Assembly (NCBI RefSeq): GCF_000011365.1
Contig: NC_004463.1
Coordinates: 7,302,001-7,366,000, forward strand
Source: Bradyrhizobium diazoefficiens USDA 110
GTDB taxonomy: Bacteria; Pseudomonadota; Alphaproteobacteria; Rhizobiales; Xanthobacteraceae
DNA length: 64,000 nt
Direction of reading: 5' to 3'
Shown one piece after another: positions 50,265 to 60,292 of this stretch. Each line of letters begins with the position of its first letter. Within the stretch, counting starts at the first letter, position 1. The notes beneath the pieces are model-generated. The model worked only from the letters and a program-made list of their open reading frames with translations, was not told where the DNA came from and searched no databases. Both the position numbers and the translations under genes were made by a program.

Positions 50265-51491
50265 CTATCGCGCCGCCTCGATCGAGCGCAGCACCTCTTC
50301 GCTCGGCCAGCAATCGACCTTCAGGCCCGCCGACTTTTGATAAGCACCGAGCGCTGCGCGCGTCTGCATGCCGGCCTTGCCGTCGATCTTGTCCTTGTAG
50401 AGCCCGGCGCGCGTGAGCCCGCGCTGCATGGTCTCGACATCCTTGGTGCGCAATTGCTTCGAGGCCGACCACGGCATTGCGAAGGGCAACGGGCTCGTCA
50501 TGCGGTCGCTGAGATGACCGACGAACAGCACGTAGAGGTCGGAGAAATTGTATTCCTTGATGACGAAGTAGTTCTTCGTGGTCAGGAACGACGGGCCGTA
50601 GATTCCTTCCGGCTGTAGCAGCGAGGCCGGCTGCGCCTGCTCCGCGGCGCTGAGCTTTTGTCCACGCACCGGCACGAAGCCTTCGCGCAGCCATTGGCTG
50701 ATCGGCTTCGTCACCTCCGGCACCCCGGTGGTGCAATCGACCTTCGCCGGCGCCTGCACCTCGTAGGCCCAGCGCACGCCGCTCTGCCACCCCTTGTTGA
50801 CGAGTTGCTGGGCGGCGGAGGCGAGCGCATCCGGCACCGAGTGCCAGATGTCGATGCGGCCGTCGCGGTCGAAGTCGACGCCGTGCTTGTAATATTCGGA
50901 CGGCAGGAATTGCGTGAGCCCGGTGGCGCCGGCCCAGGACGAGCGCATGTCCTTGCGTGTCACCACGCCCTCGCCCAGGATCTTCAGCGAGAGGATGAAC
51001 TCGTTGCGATAGGTGTCCTTGCGGCGCCCGACATAGGCCTGCGTCGCCAGCACGCGGACCAAATCATACGGCAGCGTGTAGCGGCCGTAGTCGGTCTCGC
51101 GGCCCCAGATCGCGAGCATGACGGTCGCCGGCACGCCGGAGCTCTTCTCGATCTCGGTCAGCGCGGGACGATATCTTTGCAAGAGCCGCTGCCCCTCGGC
51201 GGCAAGGCGCGCGATCGAGGCGTCCCTGACGTAGTCGGCCGGCACCTGCACGAACTCGGCCTGCGACGGCGCGCCGGTCGCCGGCCGGCCCGGCAGGATC
51301 AGATCCGGCAGCTTGTAGTCCGGCTCGAGCCCGCGCGTCTCTTGCTCGAACGTCGCGCGCGACACGCCGGCCGCCTGCGCCTCCGGCCAGAGCGAGGCGA
51401 TGAACTGCGTGAAGGCGGCGTCGGCGGCGCGGGCGGACGACCAGCCGCAGGTGACAACGATCACCGCAGCGATGAGCGCCCGCCGCATCAT
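50265..51491 (-). CDS. mltB: Lytic murein transglycosylase, MltB-type, with peptidoglycan-binding domain
   Basis: The protein has 408 residues. Signal peptide ALIAAVIVVTCGWSSARA. The SLT_2 domain spans residues about 25-310 with VPATVMLAIWGRETDYGRYT (catalytic Glu), RSSWAGATGLTQFLPSEYY and DIWHSVPDALASAAQQLVNK. A PG-binding-1 domain at 340-405 ends it (TMQRGLTRAGLYKDKIDGKA). The enzyme cuts MurNAc-GlcNAc bonds to 1,6-anhydro products in the periplasm. It is the second lytic transglycosylase in the window and lies 7 bp after the ettA stop on the same strand. Confidence 0.93.
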   Translation of the reverse strand: MMRRALIAAVIVVTCGWSSARAADAAFTQFIASLWPEAQAAGVSRATFEQETRGLEPDYKLPDLILPGRPATGAPSQAEFVQVPADYVRDASIARLAAEGQRLLQRYRPALTEIEKSSGVPATVMLAIWGRETDYGRYTLPYDLVRVLATQAYVGRRKDTYRNEFILSLKILGEGVVTRKDMRSSWAGATGLTQFLPSEYYKHGVDFDRDGRIDIWHSVPDALASAAQQLVNKGWQSGVRWAYEVQAPAKVDCTTGVPEVTKPISQWLREGFVPVRGQKLSAAEQAQPASLLQPEGIYGPSFLTTKNYFVIKEYNFSDLYVLFVGHLSDRMTSPLPFAMPWSASKQLRTKDVETMQRGLTRAGLYKDKIDGKAGMQTRAALGAYQKSAGLKVDCWPSEEVLRSIEAAR

Positions 51492-51498
51492 GCCGCCA

Positions 51499-53148
<1,650 letters not shown>

Positions 53149-53384
53149 CGGTCCCGTGAAACCTTCGATTTGAGGAAATTTGCTTGCCGCCGATGTAGCG
53201 ATCCCGCCCCCAAAGGGCAACGTTTTCCCTCCGTTCACCACGGATGAATACGGGATGGACACCATGCTGACGCCAATCCGGACAATTGAAACCATTTTTT
53301 AATAAAGCAGGCCAAAGCTCGTCACGGCGCCGAAAAAGACGCCACCCGCGGCAGAAGCGGCGGGGAGAACAGCGAGGCCGCACC

Positions 53385-53600
53385 ATGGCTCTGACCGAGA
53401 CCAATTCCTTTCCCGTTCCGGCAGAAGCCGGCAGCACCTCCGCGCTCGTCGCGGAGATCAAGGGCTTCTGGAAGGGCTTCTTCGCCACCGCCTTCAACCC
53501 CTACCGGCCCGAGCTGCACTACATGCGCGGCCCCGGCCCCGCCTGGCGCGCCAAGCACGGCATGGATGCACCCATCCGGCTGAAGCCCCGCGACCTCTGA
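53385..53600 (+). CDS. Small conserved protein of unknown function
   Basis: The protein has 71 residues from ATG 53385. MALTETNSFPVPAEAGSTSA, then VAEIKGFWKGFFATAFNPYR and PELHYMRGPGPAWRAKHGMD. Net composition is soluble with an amphipathic helix in the middle. No signal peptide or motif is seen. It is divergent from ettA with 236 bp between and a weak GGGGAGA ribosome site. I do not know the family. A clean reading with a good start and ordinary codon use makes it likely real. Confidence 0.65.
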   Translation: MALTETNSFPVPAEAGSTSALVAEIKGFWKGFFATAFNPYRPELHYMRGPGPAWRAKHGMDAPIRLKPRDL

Positions 53601-53730
53601 GCCCTTTCCCGCTATCGGATTTTTGAAGACGCGAGCTGCTTGCGCGCAGGTGTGATTGCGCGCAACCATGGCCCGGTTCCGACGATGGCGCCCGCCTGGC
53701 GCCGTCACCTCTCGCCATGGATGAACGCTG

Positions 53731-54693
53731 ATGACGCGGCTGCGCTGTGCAATTCTCGACGACTATTTCAACATCGCCCTCGACGTCGCCGACTGGCCGA
53801 AACTGTCCGACCGCATCGATGTCACCGTGTTCAGCCATCCCTTTACCTCGGAGCAGGCCGCGGCCAGCGCGCTCGCCGATTTCGAGATCGTCTGCGCGAT
53901 GCGCGAGCGCACCGCGTTCCCCAAGAGCCTGTTCGATAGCTTGCCGAAGCTGAAGCTGCTGCTGACGTCAGGCATGCGCAACGCCTCGATCGACATGGAG
54001 GCCGCGAAGGCGAAGGGCGTTGCGATCGGCGGCACGCAATATTCCCGCGATCCCACGGCACCGCTGACCATGGGCCTGATCCTGGAGCTGACCCGCGGCA
54101 TCGGCCGCGAGAATGCGCGCATGCATGCCGGCGAGCCCTGGCAGACCTTTGCCGGTGTCGAGATCGAGGGGCTGACGCTCGGCATCGTCGGGCTCGGCAA
54201 GCTCGGCAGCAAGATGGCGGGCATTGCGAAAGCATTCGGCATGAACGTGATCGCCTGGAGCCCGAACCTCACGCCGGAGAAGTGCAAGGCGGCCGGCGTC
54301 GGCTACGCCACCAAGGAGGAGCTGTTCGCCAAGGCCGACATCGTCACCATCCATGTGGTGCTGAGCGAGCGTTCGCGGGGACTGGTCGGCGCTGCGGACC
54401 TCGCGCGGATGAAGCCGACGGCCTTCCTCGTCAACACCGCGCGCGGGCCGATCGTGGACGAGCAGGCCCTGCTGGAGGCCTTGCAGCAGCGGAAGATCGC
54501 GGGCGCCGGCTTGGATGTGTTCTCGGTCGAGCCGCTGCCGGTCGACCATCCCTTCCGCAAGCTCGACAATCTCGTGCTGACGCCGCATCTCGGCTACGCC
54601 ACCGAGGACGGCTTGCGCATCCATTACGGCCAGATGGTCGAGGCGATCGACGCCTGGACCCGCGGCGGCGAGCTGCCGCGCAAGCTGGCCTGA
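53731..54693 (+). CDS. D-2-hydroxyacid dehydrogenase family protein
   Basis: The protein has 320 residues. Rossmann cofactor motif LGIVGLGKLGSKMAGIAKAF (GXGXXG), then the catalytic Arg in LVNTARGPIVDEQALLEAL, Glu in LDVFSVEPLPVDHPFRKLDN and His in LVLTPHLGYATEDGL. This is the usual order in the 2-hydroxyacid dehydrogenase/D-3-phosphoglycerate dehydrogenase superfamily. The substrate is not determined and serine biosynthesis is not implied. It is cytoplasmic and NAD(P)-dependent. A bidirectional terminator separates it from the convergent L,D-transpeptidase gene. Confidence 0.92.
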   Translation: MTRLRCAILDDYFNIALDVADWPKLSDRIDVTVFSHPFTSEQAAASALADFEIVCAMRERTAFPKSLFDSLPKLKLLLTSGMRNASIDMEAAKAKGVAIGGTQYSRDPTAPLTMGLILELTRGIGRENARMHAGEPWQTFAGVEIEGLTLGIVGLGKLGSKMAGIAKAFGMNVIAWSPNLTPEKCKAAGVGYATKEELFAKADIVTIHVVLSERSRGLVGAADLARMKPTAFLVNTARGPIVDEQALLEALQQRKIAGAGLDVFSVEPLPVDHPFRKLDNLVLTPHLGYATEDGLRIHYGQMVEAIDAWTRGGELPRKLA

Positions 54694-54694
54694 A

Positions 54695-54725
54695 ACGAAA
54701 AGGGCGTGCCGACGGCACGCCCTTC
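54695..54725 (-). terminator. Bidirectional terminator between convergent genes
   Basis: GGGCGTGCC-gac-GGCACGCCC is a 9-bp perfect stem. On the minus strand it is followed by TTTTCGTTT, so it best terminates the L,D-transpeptidase gene. For the plus-strand dehydrogenase the tail is weaker. Confidence 0.8.
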
Positions 54726-54749
54726 GCAATCTGAATTGTCTCGCAGCGC

Positions 54750-55955
54750 CTAGCGCACGGTGACCGGTGCGGGCAGCGGCGGCACCACGGTCGGCTGCGT
54801 ACCCGGGACGGGGCCGGCCTGGGCCGCCATCGGGGCCGGCGCACCGGGGGTGGGTGCGACGGACGCAGTCGCCGTTCCCGGCGCCGGACCACCCGGCATC
54901 ACCACCACGCGCGTGCCGACCTTGACCCGGTCGAACAGGTCGGAGACGTCCTCGTTCAGCATGCCGATGCAGCCGGAGGAGACGAACTTGCCGATCGTCG
55001 AGGGCTGGTTGGTGCCGTGGATGCGGTAGACGGTCGAGCCGAGATACATCGCGCGGGCGCCGAGGGGATTGCCGGGGCCGCCGGCCATGAAGCGCGGCAG
55101 ATAGGGCTGGCGCTCGATCATCTCCGTCGGCGGATGCCAATCCGGCCACTCGGCCTTGCGGGTGATCTTCTGCACCCCGGTCCAGGTGAAACCGTCGCGG
55201 CCGACGCGGACGCCGTAACGGACCGCGCGGCCATTGCCGAGGACATAGTACAGATAGGTGTTCGGGGTATCGACGATGATCGTTCCGGCCGGCTCCTTGG
55301 TCGCGAGCGAGACCTCCTGGCGGCGCAGATTCGGCGGCAACTGTGCCGGCGCGGCGTCGGGCTGCTCCTCGGGCGGAAGCGAGGCGATTGCCATCGGCCG
55401 GCCATCGGCGCCAACCGGCGGCTGCCCGGCCTGGACCGCTCCGGTCGCGGCGGGACCACCGACGGCTTCCGGCGGACGCAGGCCGTCGCTGCCGGGGGCC
55501 TGCTGAGCGGGACGGTCGGCATAGATCACCGCGGGCGGGCCGGCGGGGCGGCCGTAGCGGGGATCGTCGGGCGACATCACCGGCCCCTGCGGCGGCGCAG
55601 CCGAGTAGACGGGAGCGCCGGCGGGACGGCCATAACGGGGATCATCCGGCGACATCACCGGCCCCTGCGGCGGGGCAGCCGAATAGACCGGAGGACCAGC
55701 GGGGCGGCCGTAGCGGGGATCGTTGGGCGAGATCGGACCGCCCGGGCCGGGCGGCGGCAGCGATGCCTGCGGCAGCGCGTCGTCGTCATCTTCCAGCGCG
55801 TCGAAACTCGGCGTGCGGTCGCCGGGGCGGTATTCAGCCGGAGCGCCGTAGCTCGGCGCCTGCTGGACCGGATAGCTCTGGGCCTGTGCGAGCGAGGTTC
55901 CCGCCGCAGCGACTGTTGCGGCAGCGCATATCGTCAGAAAATGTTTGATCATCAT
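54750..55955 (-). CDS. L,D-transpeptidase (YkuD domain), exported, copy 2, with internal repeats
   Basis: The protein has 401 residues. After a signal peptide (CAAATVAAAGTSLAQA) comes a 190-residue Pro-rich spacer containing 26-residue repeats (residues 77-141). The YkuD domain covers about 235-350: EPAGTIIVDTPNTYLYYVLG, YRIHGTNQPSTIGKFVSSGC with the active Cys, and IGM where the paralog at 10926 has IRL. The two enzymes share more than half of the domain residues by eye. A Pro/Ala tail follows. It would cross-link peptidoglycan or attach proteins from a distance across the periplasm, as the spacer suggests. Confidence 0.92.
   Translation of the reverse strand: MMIKHFLTICAAATVAAAGTSLAQAQSYPVQQAPSYGAPAEYRPGDRTPSFDALEDDDDALPQASLPPPGPGGPISPNDPRYGRPAGPPVYSAAPPQGPVMSPDDPRYGRPAGAPVYSAAPPQGPVMSPDDPRYGRPAGPPAVIYADRPAQQAPGSDGLRPPEAVGGPAATGAVQAGQPPVGADGRPMAIASLPPEEQPDAAPAQLPPNLRRQEVSLATKEPAGTIIVDTPNTYLYYVLGNGRAVRYGVRVGRDGFTWTGVQKITRKAEWPDWHPPTEMIERQPYLPRFMAGGPGNPLGARAMYLGSTVYRIHGTNQPSTIGKFVSSGCIGMLNEDVSDLFDRVKVGTRVVVMPGGPAPGTATASVAPTPGAPAPMAAQAGPVPGTQPTVVPPLPAPVTVR
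55533..55727 (-). repeat. Tandem 78-bp repeats inside the L,D-transpeptidase gene
   Basis: Two full 26-residue units (core DDPRYGRPAG-PVYSAAPPQG) and a third partial unit lie in direct order. DNA identity between the first two units is very high, so copy number may change by slippage. Confidence 0.88.
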
Positions 55956-56320
55956 CGCTCTTGTATAGTCCCCAGGCCCTATCGGACCGCTAACGGCCAG
56001 ATGACCGAAGATAGCGGCACATTCAAGACATTACAGGCCGATTTGCGCCGGATTTGCCGATTTGTGATCCGCAAGACTACCGTTGCTCCGTTGCATCACG
56101 GGGGCGGAAATCGCATTCCGCCGTGGATTGCCGGAGTCATCGACCCCGATTTTAAGGGAACGGCGCGGAGGGGTTGCGATATGTTCGAATCAGCCTGATT
56201 CGCCGCCGCTTTGAGCTCCGATTCCGCGTGGCGAACGCGGCAACCAGTACCGTCACCGCGTTCAGATGGCTCATTGGCCCTGGCCACCTCGCCGCCGGGG
56301 CGGAAATTCGCAATCCCTCG

Positions 56321-57088
56321 ATGCTTCCCGGCTTTCGCTTCCTGCTTGCCGCGATCCTGCTGTCAACCTCCATCCTGGTGTTCGGCTTGGGCGCCGCCGC
56401 GCTGCTGCGGGCGAGCCACGAGCAGTATGTCAGCAACCCCTCCTGGCGGAACGGCCCGCAGGAGCAGATGTTTGCGCAGGCGTCCGAGCCGGCCCAGCCG
56501 GTGCTCGCGGCCTTGCGCGCGGAGCCGGAGCCGGCCGAGCCCACCGCGCCGTCGCTGCGCGACCAGGTGCCGACCATCGCTCTGCCGGTGAGCGAGCCCG
56601 AGCAGGTCGCAGCGGTGACGAGTGAGGCTGACGCTCAGCCCCAGGTCGTTACACCGCCGGCTGACACCTCGGCCGTCGAACCGGCCAAGGCCGAGACGAC
56701 GACGGAAGCCACGGCACCAGCTCCCACCGACACGCTCACCCCTGCCGACACCACGGCATCGATCCCCGAGGCCACCCCTGTCCCGACCGCCGGCGCGCCG
56801 GCCCCGGCTGACCCTAGCCTCGCCCTGGAATCCTCGGCGCTCGATGCCGCCTCGGCCAGGATGGCTGCACTGAACGATCCCGCGACCACGGCCTGGAAGG
56901 ATCCGCCGGCCAAGGCCAAGGCGGACAGCAGCGCACCGGACAGCAAGGCGACGAAGCCGCGGGCGAAGGCGAAGAAGCGGCACCGCGTGGTGCGGCGCCC
57001 GCCGCCTCAACAGCTGCAGCAGTCGCTTGACCCGTTTGGACAGCCGCAGCAGACCTTCGCTACGACGACCACGCGCGCGCGCCAGTAA
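56321..57088 (+). CDS. Membrane-anchored Ala/Pro/Thr-rich protein with basic end
   Basis: The protein has 255 residues from ATG 56321. In-frame codons to 56174 exist but lack start signals. A single N-terminal helix (FLLAAILLSTSILVFGLGAA) is followed by about 180 low-complexity residues and a basic segment (KATKPRAKAKKRHRVVRR), then Gln/Thr-rich residues. No domain is recognised. It probably spans the envelope, the basic end perhaps touching peptidoglycan or nucleic acid depending on topology. The 365-bp gap before it holds no gene I can see. Its stop lies 2 bp from the convergent sseA stop. Confidence 0.68.
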   Translation: MLPGFRFLLAAILLSTSILVFGLGAAALLRASHEQYVSNPSWRNGPQEQMFAQASEPAQPVLAALRAEPEPAEPTAPSLRDQVPTIALPVSEPEQVAAVTSEADAQPQVVTPPADTSAVEPAKAETTTEATAPAPTDTLTPADTTASIPEATPVPTAGAPAPADPSLALESSALDAASARMAALNDPATTAWKDPPAKAKADSSAPDSKATKPRAKAKKRHRVVRRPPPQQLQQSLDPFGQPQQTFATTTTRARQ

Positions 57089-57090
57089 GC

Positions 57091-57942
57091 TTACGCCGGC
57101 CCGGTCGCGACCGGCGGGCCGCCGGCCTGGCCCCATTCCGACCATGAGCCGTCATAGAGCGCGGTATCGGTGATGCCGAGGCGATAGAGCGCGAGCGTCA
57201 GCACGCCGGCCGACACACCCGAGCCGCAGCTCGTCACGATCGGCGCATCGAGCTTGACGCCGGCACCGGTGAAGGCGGCACGCAGATCGTCGAGCGGCTT
57301 CATCGTTCCGGTCGCGGCATCGAACAGGAGATTGTAGGGCACGTTGCGGGCGCCGGGGATGTGGCCGGAGCGGATGCCCGCGCGCGGCTCGGGCGCGCGG
57401 CCCTCGAAGCGGTCGGCGGCGCGTGCGTCGATCACCTGCTCTTTGTTACTTTCGACGTTGGCGACGAGCTGCTGCATGCTGCGCACGCGCTTGGCGTCAT
57501 AGCTCGCCTTGAACGTCGCAGGCTTCGGCTTCACCTCGCCGCTCTCGACGGGACGCCCCTCCGCGCGCCACTTCTTCAGGCCACCATTGAGGATGCGCAC
57601 ATTGCCGTGGCCGAAAGCCAGGAACATCCACCACGCGCGCGGCGCGGCGACCCAGCCGCCGGCATCGTAGATCACGACCGTGTCGGCATTACCGATGCCG
57701 AGATTGCCGACGTCGCGGCCGAACTGCTCGGCGCTCGGATACATATGCGGCAGCGGGTTGGAATGATCCGACACCGCGTCGACGTCGAAGAACACCGCGC
57801 CGGGCAGATGCGCGGCGAGATAGTCGTCCTTCGGCAGCGGCAGCACGCCCGGCAGCTTGAAGCTGGCGTCGAGCACTTTAAGGTTGGCGTCGTTGATATG
57901 GGCGGCGAGCCATTCGGTGGACACGAGGGGGTCGGGGGTCAT
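57091..57942 (-). CDS. sseA: 3-mercaptopyruvate sulfurtransferase (two-domain rhodanese)
   Basis: The protein has 283 residues from ATG 57942. Two rhodanese domains: the inactive N-terminal one (KVLDASFKLPG, LPGAVFFDVDAVSDHSNPLP) and the catalytic C-terminal one (VIDARAADRFEGRAPEPRAG, SGHIPGARNVPYNLLFD and the active loop TSCGSGVSAGVLTLAL with the nucleophilic Cys). CGSGVSA is the loop typical of mercaptopyruvate rather than thiosulfate sulfurtransferases (CRKGVT). It transfers sulfur from 3-mercaptopyruvate to thiols or cyanide in the cytoplasm. A single-domain rhodanese gene lies upstream. Confidence 0.94.
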   Translation of the reverse strand: MTPDPLVSTEWLAAHINDANLKVLDASFKLPGVLPLPKDDYLAAHLPGAVFFDVDAVSDHSNPLPHMYPSAEQFGRDVGNLGIGNADTVVIYDAGGWVAAPRAWWMFLAFGHGNVRILNGGLKKWRAEGRPVESGEVKPKPATFKASYDAKRVRSMQQLVANVESNKEQVIDARAADRFEGRAPEPRAGIRSGHIPGARNVPYNLLFDAATGTMKPLDDLRAAFTGAGVKLDAPIVTSCGSGVSAGVLTLALYRLGITDTALYDGSWSEWGQAGGPPVATGPA

Positions 57943-57954
57943 CGGTCTTTCCTT

Positions 57955-58056
57955 GTCATTCCGGGGCGCGCGTAGCGCGAGCCCGGAATCTATCGCGCGG
58001 CAGAGATGGTGGATGAATGGATTCCGGGTTCGCGCTACGCGCGCCCCGGAATGACG
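57955..58056. repeat. Family B repeat, copy 5
   Basis: GTCATTCCGGGGCGCGCGTA ... CGCGCGCCCCGGAATGACG. Its right 40 bp (58017-58056) are identical to 58568-58607 in the next copy, on the other side of the rhodanese gene. Confidence 0.9.
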
Positions 58057-58067
58057 AAGGGAGAGAT

Positions 58068-58481
58068 CTAGCCCTTCTTCTTCGGCTCCCACTGCTCCGT
58101 CGGGCCGCCGGCGTCGCGCCAGGCGGCGTAGCCGCCGGCGATGTGGGCGACGGGCTTGAGGCCCATGTCCTGCGCGGTCTTGGCAGCGAGCGCGGAGCGC
58201 AGGCCGCCGGCGCAGTGGAAGACGAACTTCTTGTCTTCCTGGAAGATCGGCTTGGCGTACGGGCTCTGCGGATCGATCCAGAATTCCAGCATGCCGCGGG
58301 TGCAGGCGAACGCGCCGGGGATGCGGCCGTCGCGCTCGATCTCGCGGGGATCGCGGATGTCGACGATGACGACGTCACCGTTCTTGGAGATCTCGATGGC
58401 GTCCTTGGCGGTGAGCGTCTCGATCTCGGCATTGGCCTCGTAGATCAGCGCCTTGATGCCGCGGGTGATGGTCTGGGGCAT
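58068..58481 (-). CDS. Single-domain rhodanese-like sulfurtransferase
   Basis: The protein has 137 residues. One rhodanese domain: DVVIVDIRDPREIERDGRIP, GAFACTRGMLEFWIDP, the active loop KFVFHCAGGLRSALAAKTAQ with the probable persulfide-carrying Cys, and VAHIAGGYAAWRDAGGPTEQ. There is no signal peptide, so it is cytoplasmic. The loop CAGGLRS is close to those of stand-alone sulfur carriers. It is followed by sseA on the same strand and enclosed by two family B repeats. Confidence 0.92.
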   Translation of the reverse strand: MPQTITRGIKALIYEANAEIETLTAKDAIEISKNGDVVIVDIRDPREIERDGRIPGAFACTRGMLEFWIDPQSPYAKPIFQEDKKFVFHCAGGLRSALAAKTAQDMGLKPVAHIAGGYAAWRDAGGPTEQWEPKKKG

Positions 58482-58503
58482 GGGTCTTCCCTTCTGTTAT
58501 TTC

Positions 58504-58607
58504 GTCATTCCGGGGCGATGCGCAGCATCGAACCAGGAATCCATTTATCGACGAACATTACGGCCCGATGGATTCCGGGTTCGCGCTACGCGCGCCCCGG
58601 AATGACG
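58504..58607. repeat. Family B repeat, copy 6
   Basis: GTCATTCCGGGGCGATGCGC ... CGCGCGCCCCGGAATGACG, in direct orientation with copy 5 and sharing an exact 40-bp block. It separates the rhodanese gene from the VWA gene. Confidence 0.9.
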
Positions 58608-58612
58608 GGAAG

Positions 58613-59788
58613 CTAGTGCGTCAATTCCTTCATCGCACCCTCCAGCCCCTCGATCGTGATCGGGAACATGCGATTGGTGAAGATGCGCTTGATGATGGTG
58701 GTCGATTCCGAATAGTCCCAGTGCTTCTGCGCGACCGGATTGAGCCACACCGTATGCGGATAGGTGCGGATGATGCGGTCGAGCCAGACCGAACCCGGCT
58801 CCTCGTTGACATGCTCGACCGAGCCGCCCGGCACCATGATCTCGTAAGGCGACATCGAGGCGTCGCCGACGAACACGACCTTGTAGTCGTGCGGGTATTT
58901 GTGCAGCACGTCCCAGGTCGGCGTGCGGTCGGTGAAACGGCGCTTGTTCTGCTTCCACACGCCTTCATAGAGGCAGTTGTGGAAGTAGAAGTACTCCATG
59001 TGCTTGAACTCGCTCTTCGCCGCCGAGAACAGCTCCTCGACCTGCTCGATATGCGAATCCATCGAGCCGCCGATGTCGAAGAACACCAAGAGCTTCACCG
59101 CGTTGCGCCGCTCGGGCCGCATGTGCACGTCGAGATAACCGTGATTGGCGGTCTCGCGGATGGTGGTGTCGAGATCGAGCTCATCAGGCGCGCCGGTGCG
59201 CGCGAACTTGCGCAGGCGCCGCAGCGCCACCTTGATGTTGCGGATGCCGAGCTCGACATTGCCGTCGAGATCCTTGAACTCGCGCTTGTCCCACACCTTC
59301 ACGGCGCGGTTGTTGCGGTTCTTCTCCTGACCGATGCGGACGCCCTCGGGATTATAGCCGTGGGCCCCGAACGGCGAGGTGCCGGCGGTGCCGATCCACT
59401 TCGAGCCGCCCTGATGCCGCCCCTTTTGCTCCTCGAGGCGTTTCTTCAGGGTCTCCATGAGCTTGTCCCAGCCCATGGCCTCGATCTGCTTCTTCTCTTC
59501 CTCGGTGAGATACTTCTCCGCGAGCTTCTTCAGCCACTCCTCGGGGATCTCGGCCTTGTCCATGGCCTCGAGCAGGCTCTCCAGCCCCTTGAACACGGTG
59601 CCGAAGACGCGGTCGAACTTGTCGAGATTGCGCTCGTCCTTCACCAGCGAGGCGCGCGACAGATAGTAGAAATTCTCGACGGTGTAGTCCGCGAGGTCAG
59701 CGTCGAGCGCCTCCATCAGCGTGAGGTATTCGCGCAGCGTCACGGGGACCTGCGCATCGCGCAGAGAAGTGAAGAATTGCAGGAACAT
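58613..59788 (-). CDS. VWA-domain protein (CoxE-like family)
   Basis: The protein has 391 residues from ATG 59788, excluding unmatched upstream codons. N-terminal helical part (FFTSLRDAQVPVTLREYLTL), then a long charged region (EEWLKKLAEKYLTEEEKKQI), and a VWA domain near residues 240-390: LLVFFDIGGSMDSHIEQVEE, YFYFHNCLYEGVW and VVFVGDASMSPYEIM. The MIDAS reads DIGGS, where the usual DxSxS has a Ser at the third position. Such proteins work with MoxR-type AAA+ ATPases in assembling metalloenzymes or complexes. A MoxR gene lies 0.5 kb away beyond the divergent GlsB-family gene. Confidence 0.88.
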   Translation of the reverse strand: MFLQFFTSLRDAQVPVTLREYLTLMEALDADLADYTVENFYYLSRASLVKDERNLDKFDRVFGTVFKGLESLLEAMDKAEIPEEWLKKLAEKYLTEEEKKQIEAMGWDKLMETLKKRLEEQKGRHQGGSKWIGTAGTSPFGAHGYNPEGVRIGQEKNRNNRAVKVWDKREFKDLDGNVELGIRNIKVALRRLRKFARTGAPDELDLDTTIRETANHGYLDVHMRPERRNAVKLLVFFDIGGSMDSHIEQVEELFSAAKSEFKHMEYFYFHNCLYEGVWKQNKRRFTDRTPTWDVLHKYPHDYKVVFVGDASMSPYEIMVPGGSVEHVNEEPGSVWLDRIIRTYPHTVWLNPVAQKHWDYSESTTIIKRIFTNRMFPITIEGLEGAMKELTH

Positions 59789-59827
59789 GGGTGACAGATT
59801 GCCCGTCGGGGGGCGGACGTCAAGGGG

Positions 59828-59860
59828 CGCTTCACCTCTCCCATTGGGAGAGGTGAAGCG
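59828..59860. repeat. Perfect 15-bp inverted repeat
   Basis: CGCTTCACCTCTCCC-att-GGGAGAGGTGAAGCG between the divergent VWA and GlsB-family genes. It resembles the inner part of family A elements and may be a remnant of one. It lies 40 bp upstream of the VWA start. Confidence 0.88.
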
Positions 59861-59940
59861 AGATCGCGAACGCTGCTGGACCGGGAGGCTTTTTGCTCTA
59901 GAATTGGCCGCCTCACGGGGTTGTTTTGGGGACGTTTGCA

Positions 59941-60186
59941 ATGGGAATTCTCGCAGCACTCATCATCGGCGCGATCGCCGGCTGGCTCGCCGGCAAGATT
60001 GTCCACGGGGCGGGATTTGGGCTGATCGGCAACATGGTCGTCGGCATCATCGGCGCGCTGGTTGCGGGCTGGGTGCTGCCTCAGCTGCACATCCAGCTCG
60101 CCACCGGCACGGTCGGCGCCATCGTGGATGCCACCATCGGCGCGGTGATTGTGCTCGTCATCCTTTCGCTGATAAAACGGGTCTGA
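59941..60186 (+). CDS. GlsB/YeaQ/YmgE family stress-response membrane protein
   Basis: The protein has 81 residues from ATG 59941. Three hydrophobic segments with Gly motifs: LIIGAIAGWLAGKIVHGAGF, LIGNMVVGIIGALVAGWVLP and VDATIGAVIVLVILSLIKRV. The GAIAGWLAG and GNMVVGIIGA words define the GlsB family, small inner-membrane proteins often induced by stress or cell-wall changes. A terminator follows, so it is transcribed alone and not with the MoxR gene. Confidence 0.93.
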   Translation: MGILAALIIGAIAGWLAGKIVHGAGFGLIGNMVVGIIGALVAGWVLPQLHIQLATGTVGAIVDATIGAVIVLVILSLIKRV

Positions 60187-60202
60187 AAGCCTGACCGAAC
60201 CA

Positions 60203-60234
60203 GGAACGGCCGCCATGAGCGGCCGTTCCGTTTG
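60203..60234 (+). terminator. Rho-independent terminator after the GlsB-family gene
   Basis: GGAACGGCCGC-catga-GCGGCCGTTCC followed by GTTTG. The 11-bp perfect stem starts 17 bp after the stop codon. The T tract is short. Confidence 0.75.
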
Positions 60235-60292
60235 TTGGACCAGGGCGATGCCTGCAGGCAAGATCTGGGACGACGACCAACAAGGACGCGCG

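Noticed and set aside
55533..55727. Tandem repeats as a CRISPR or satellite array
   Set aside because: They are in frame, lie within an intact L,D-transpeptidase gene and encode a Pro-rich spacer.
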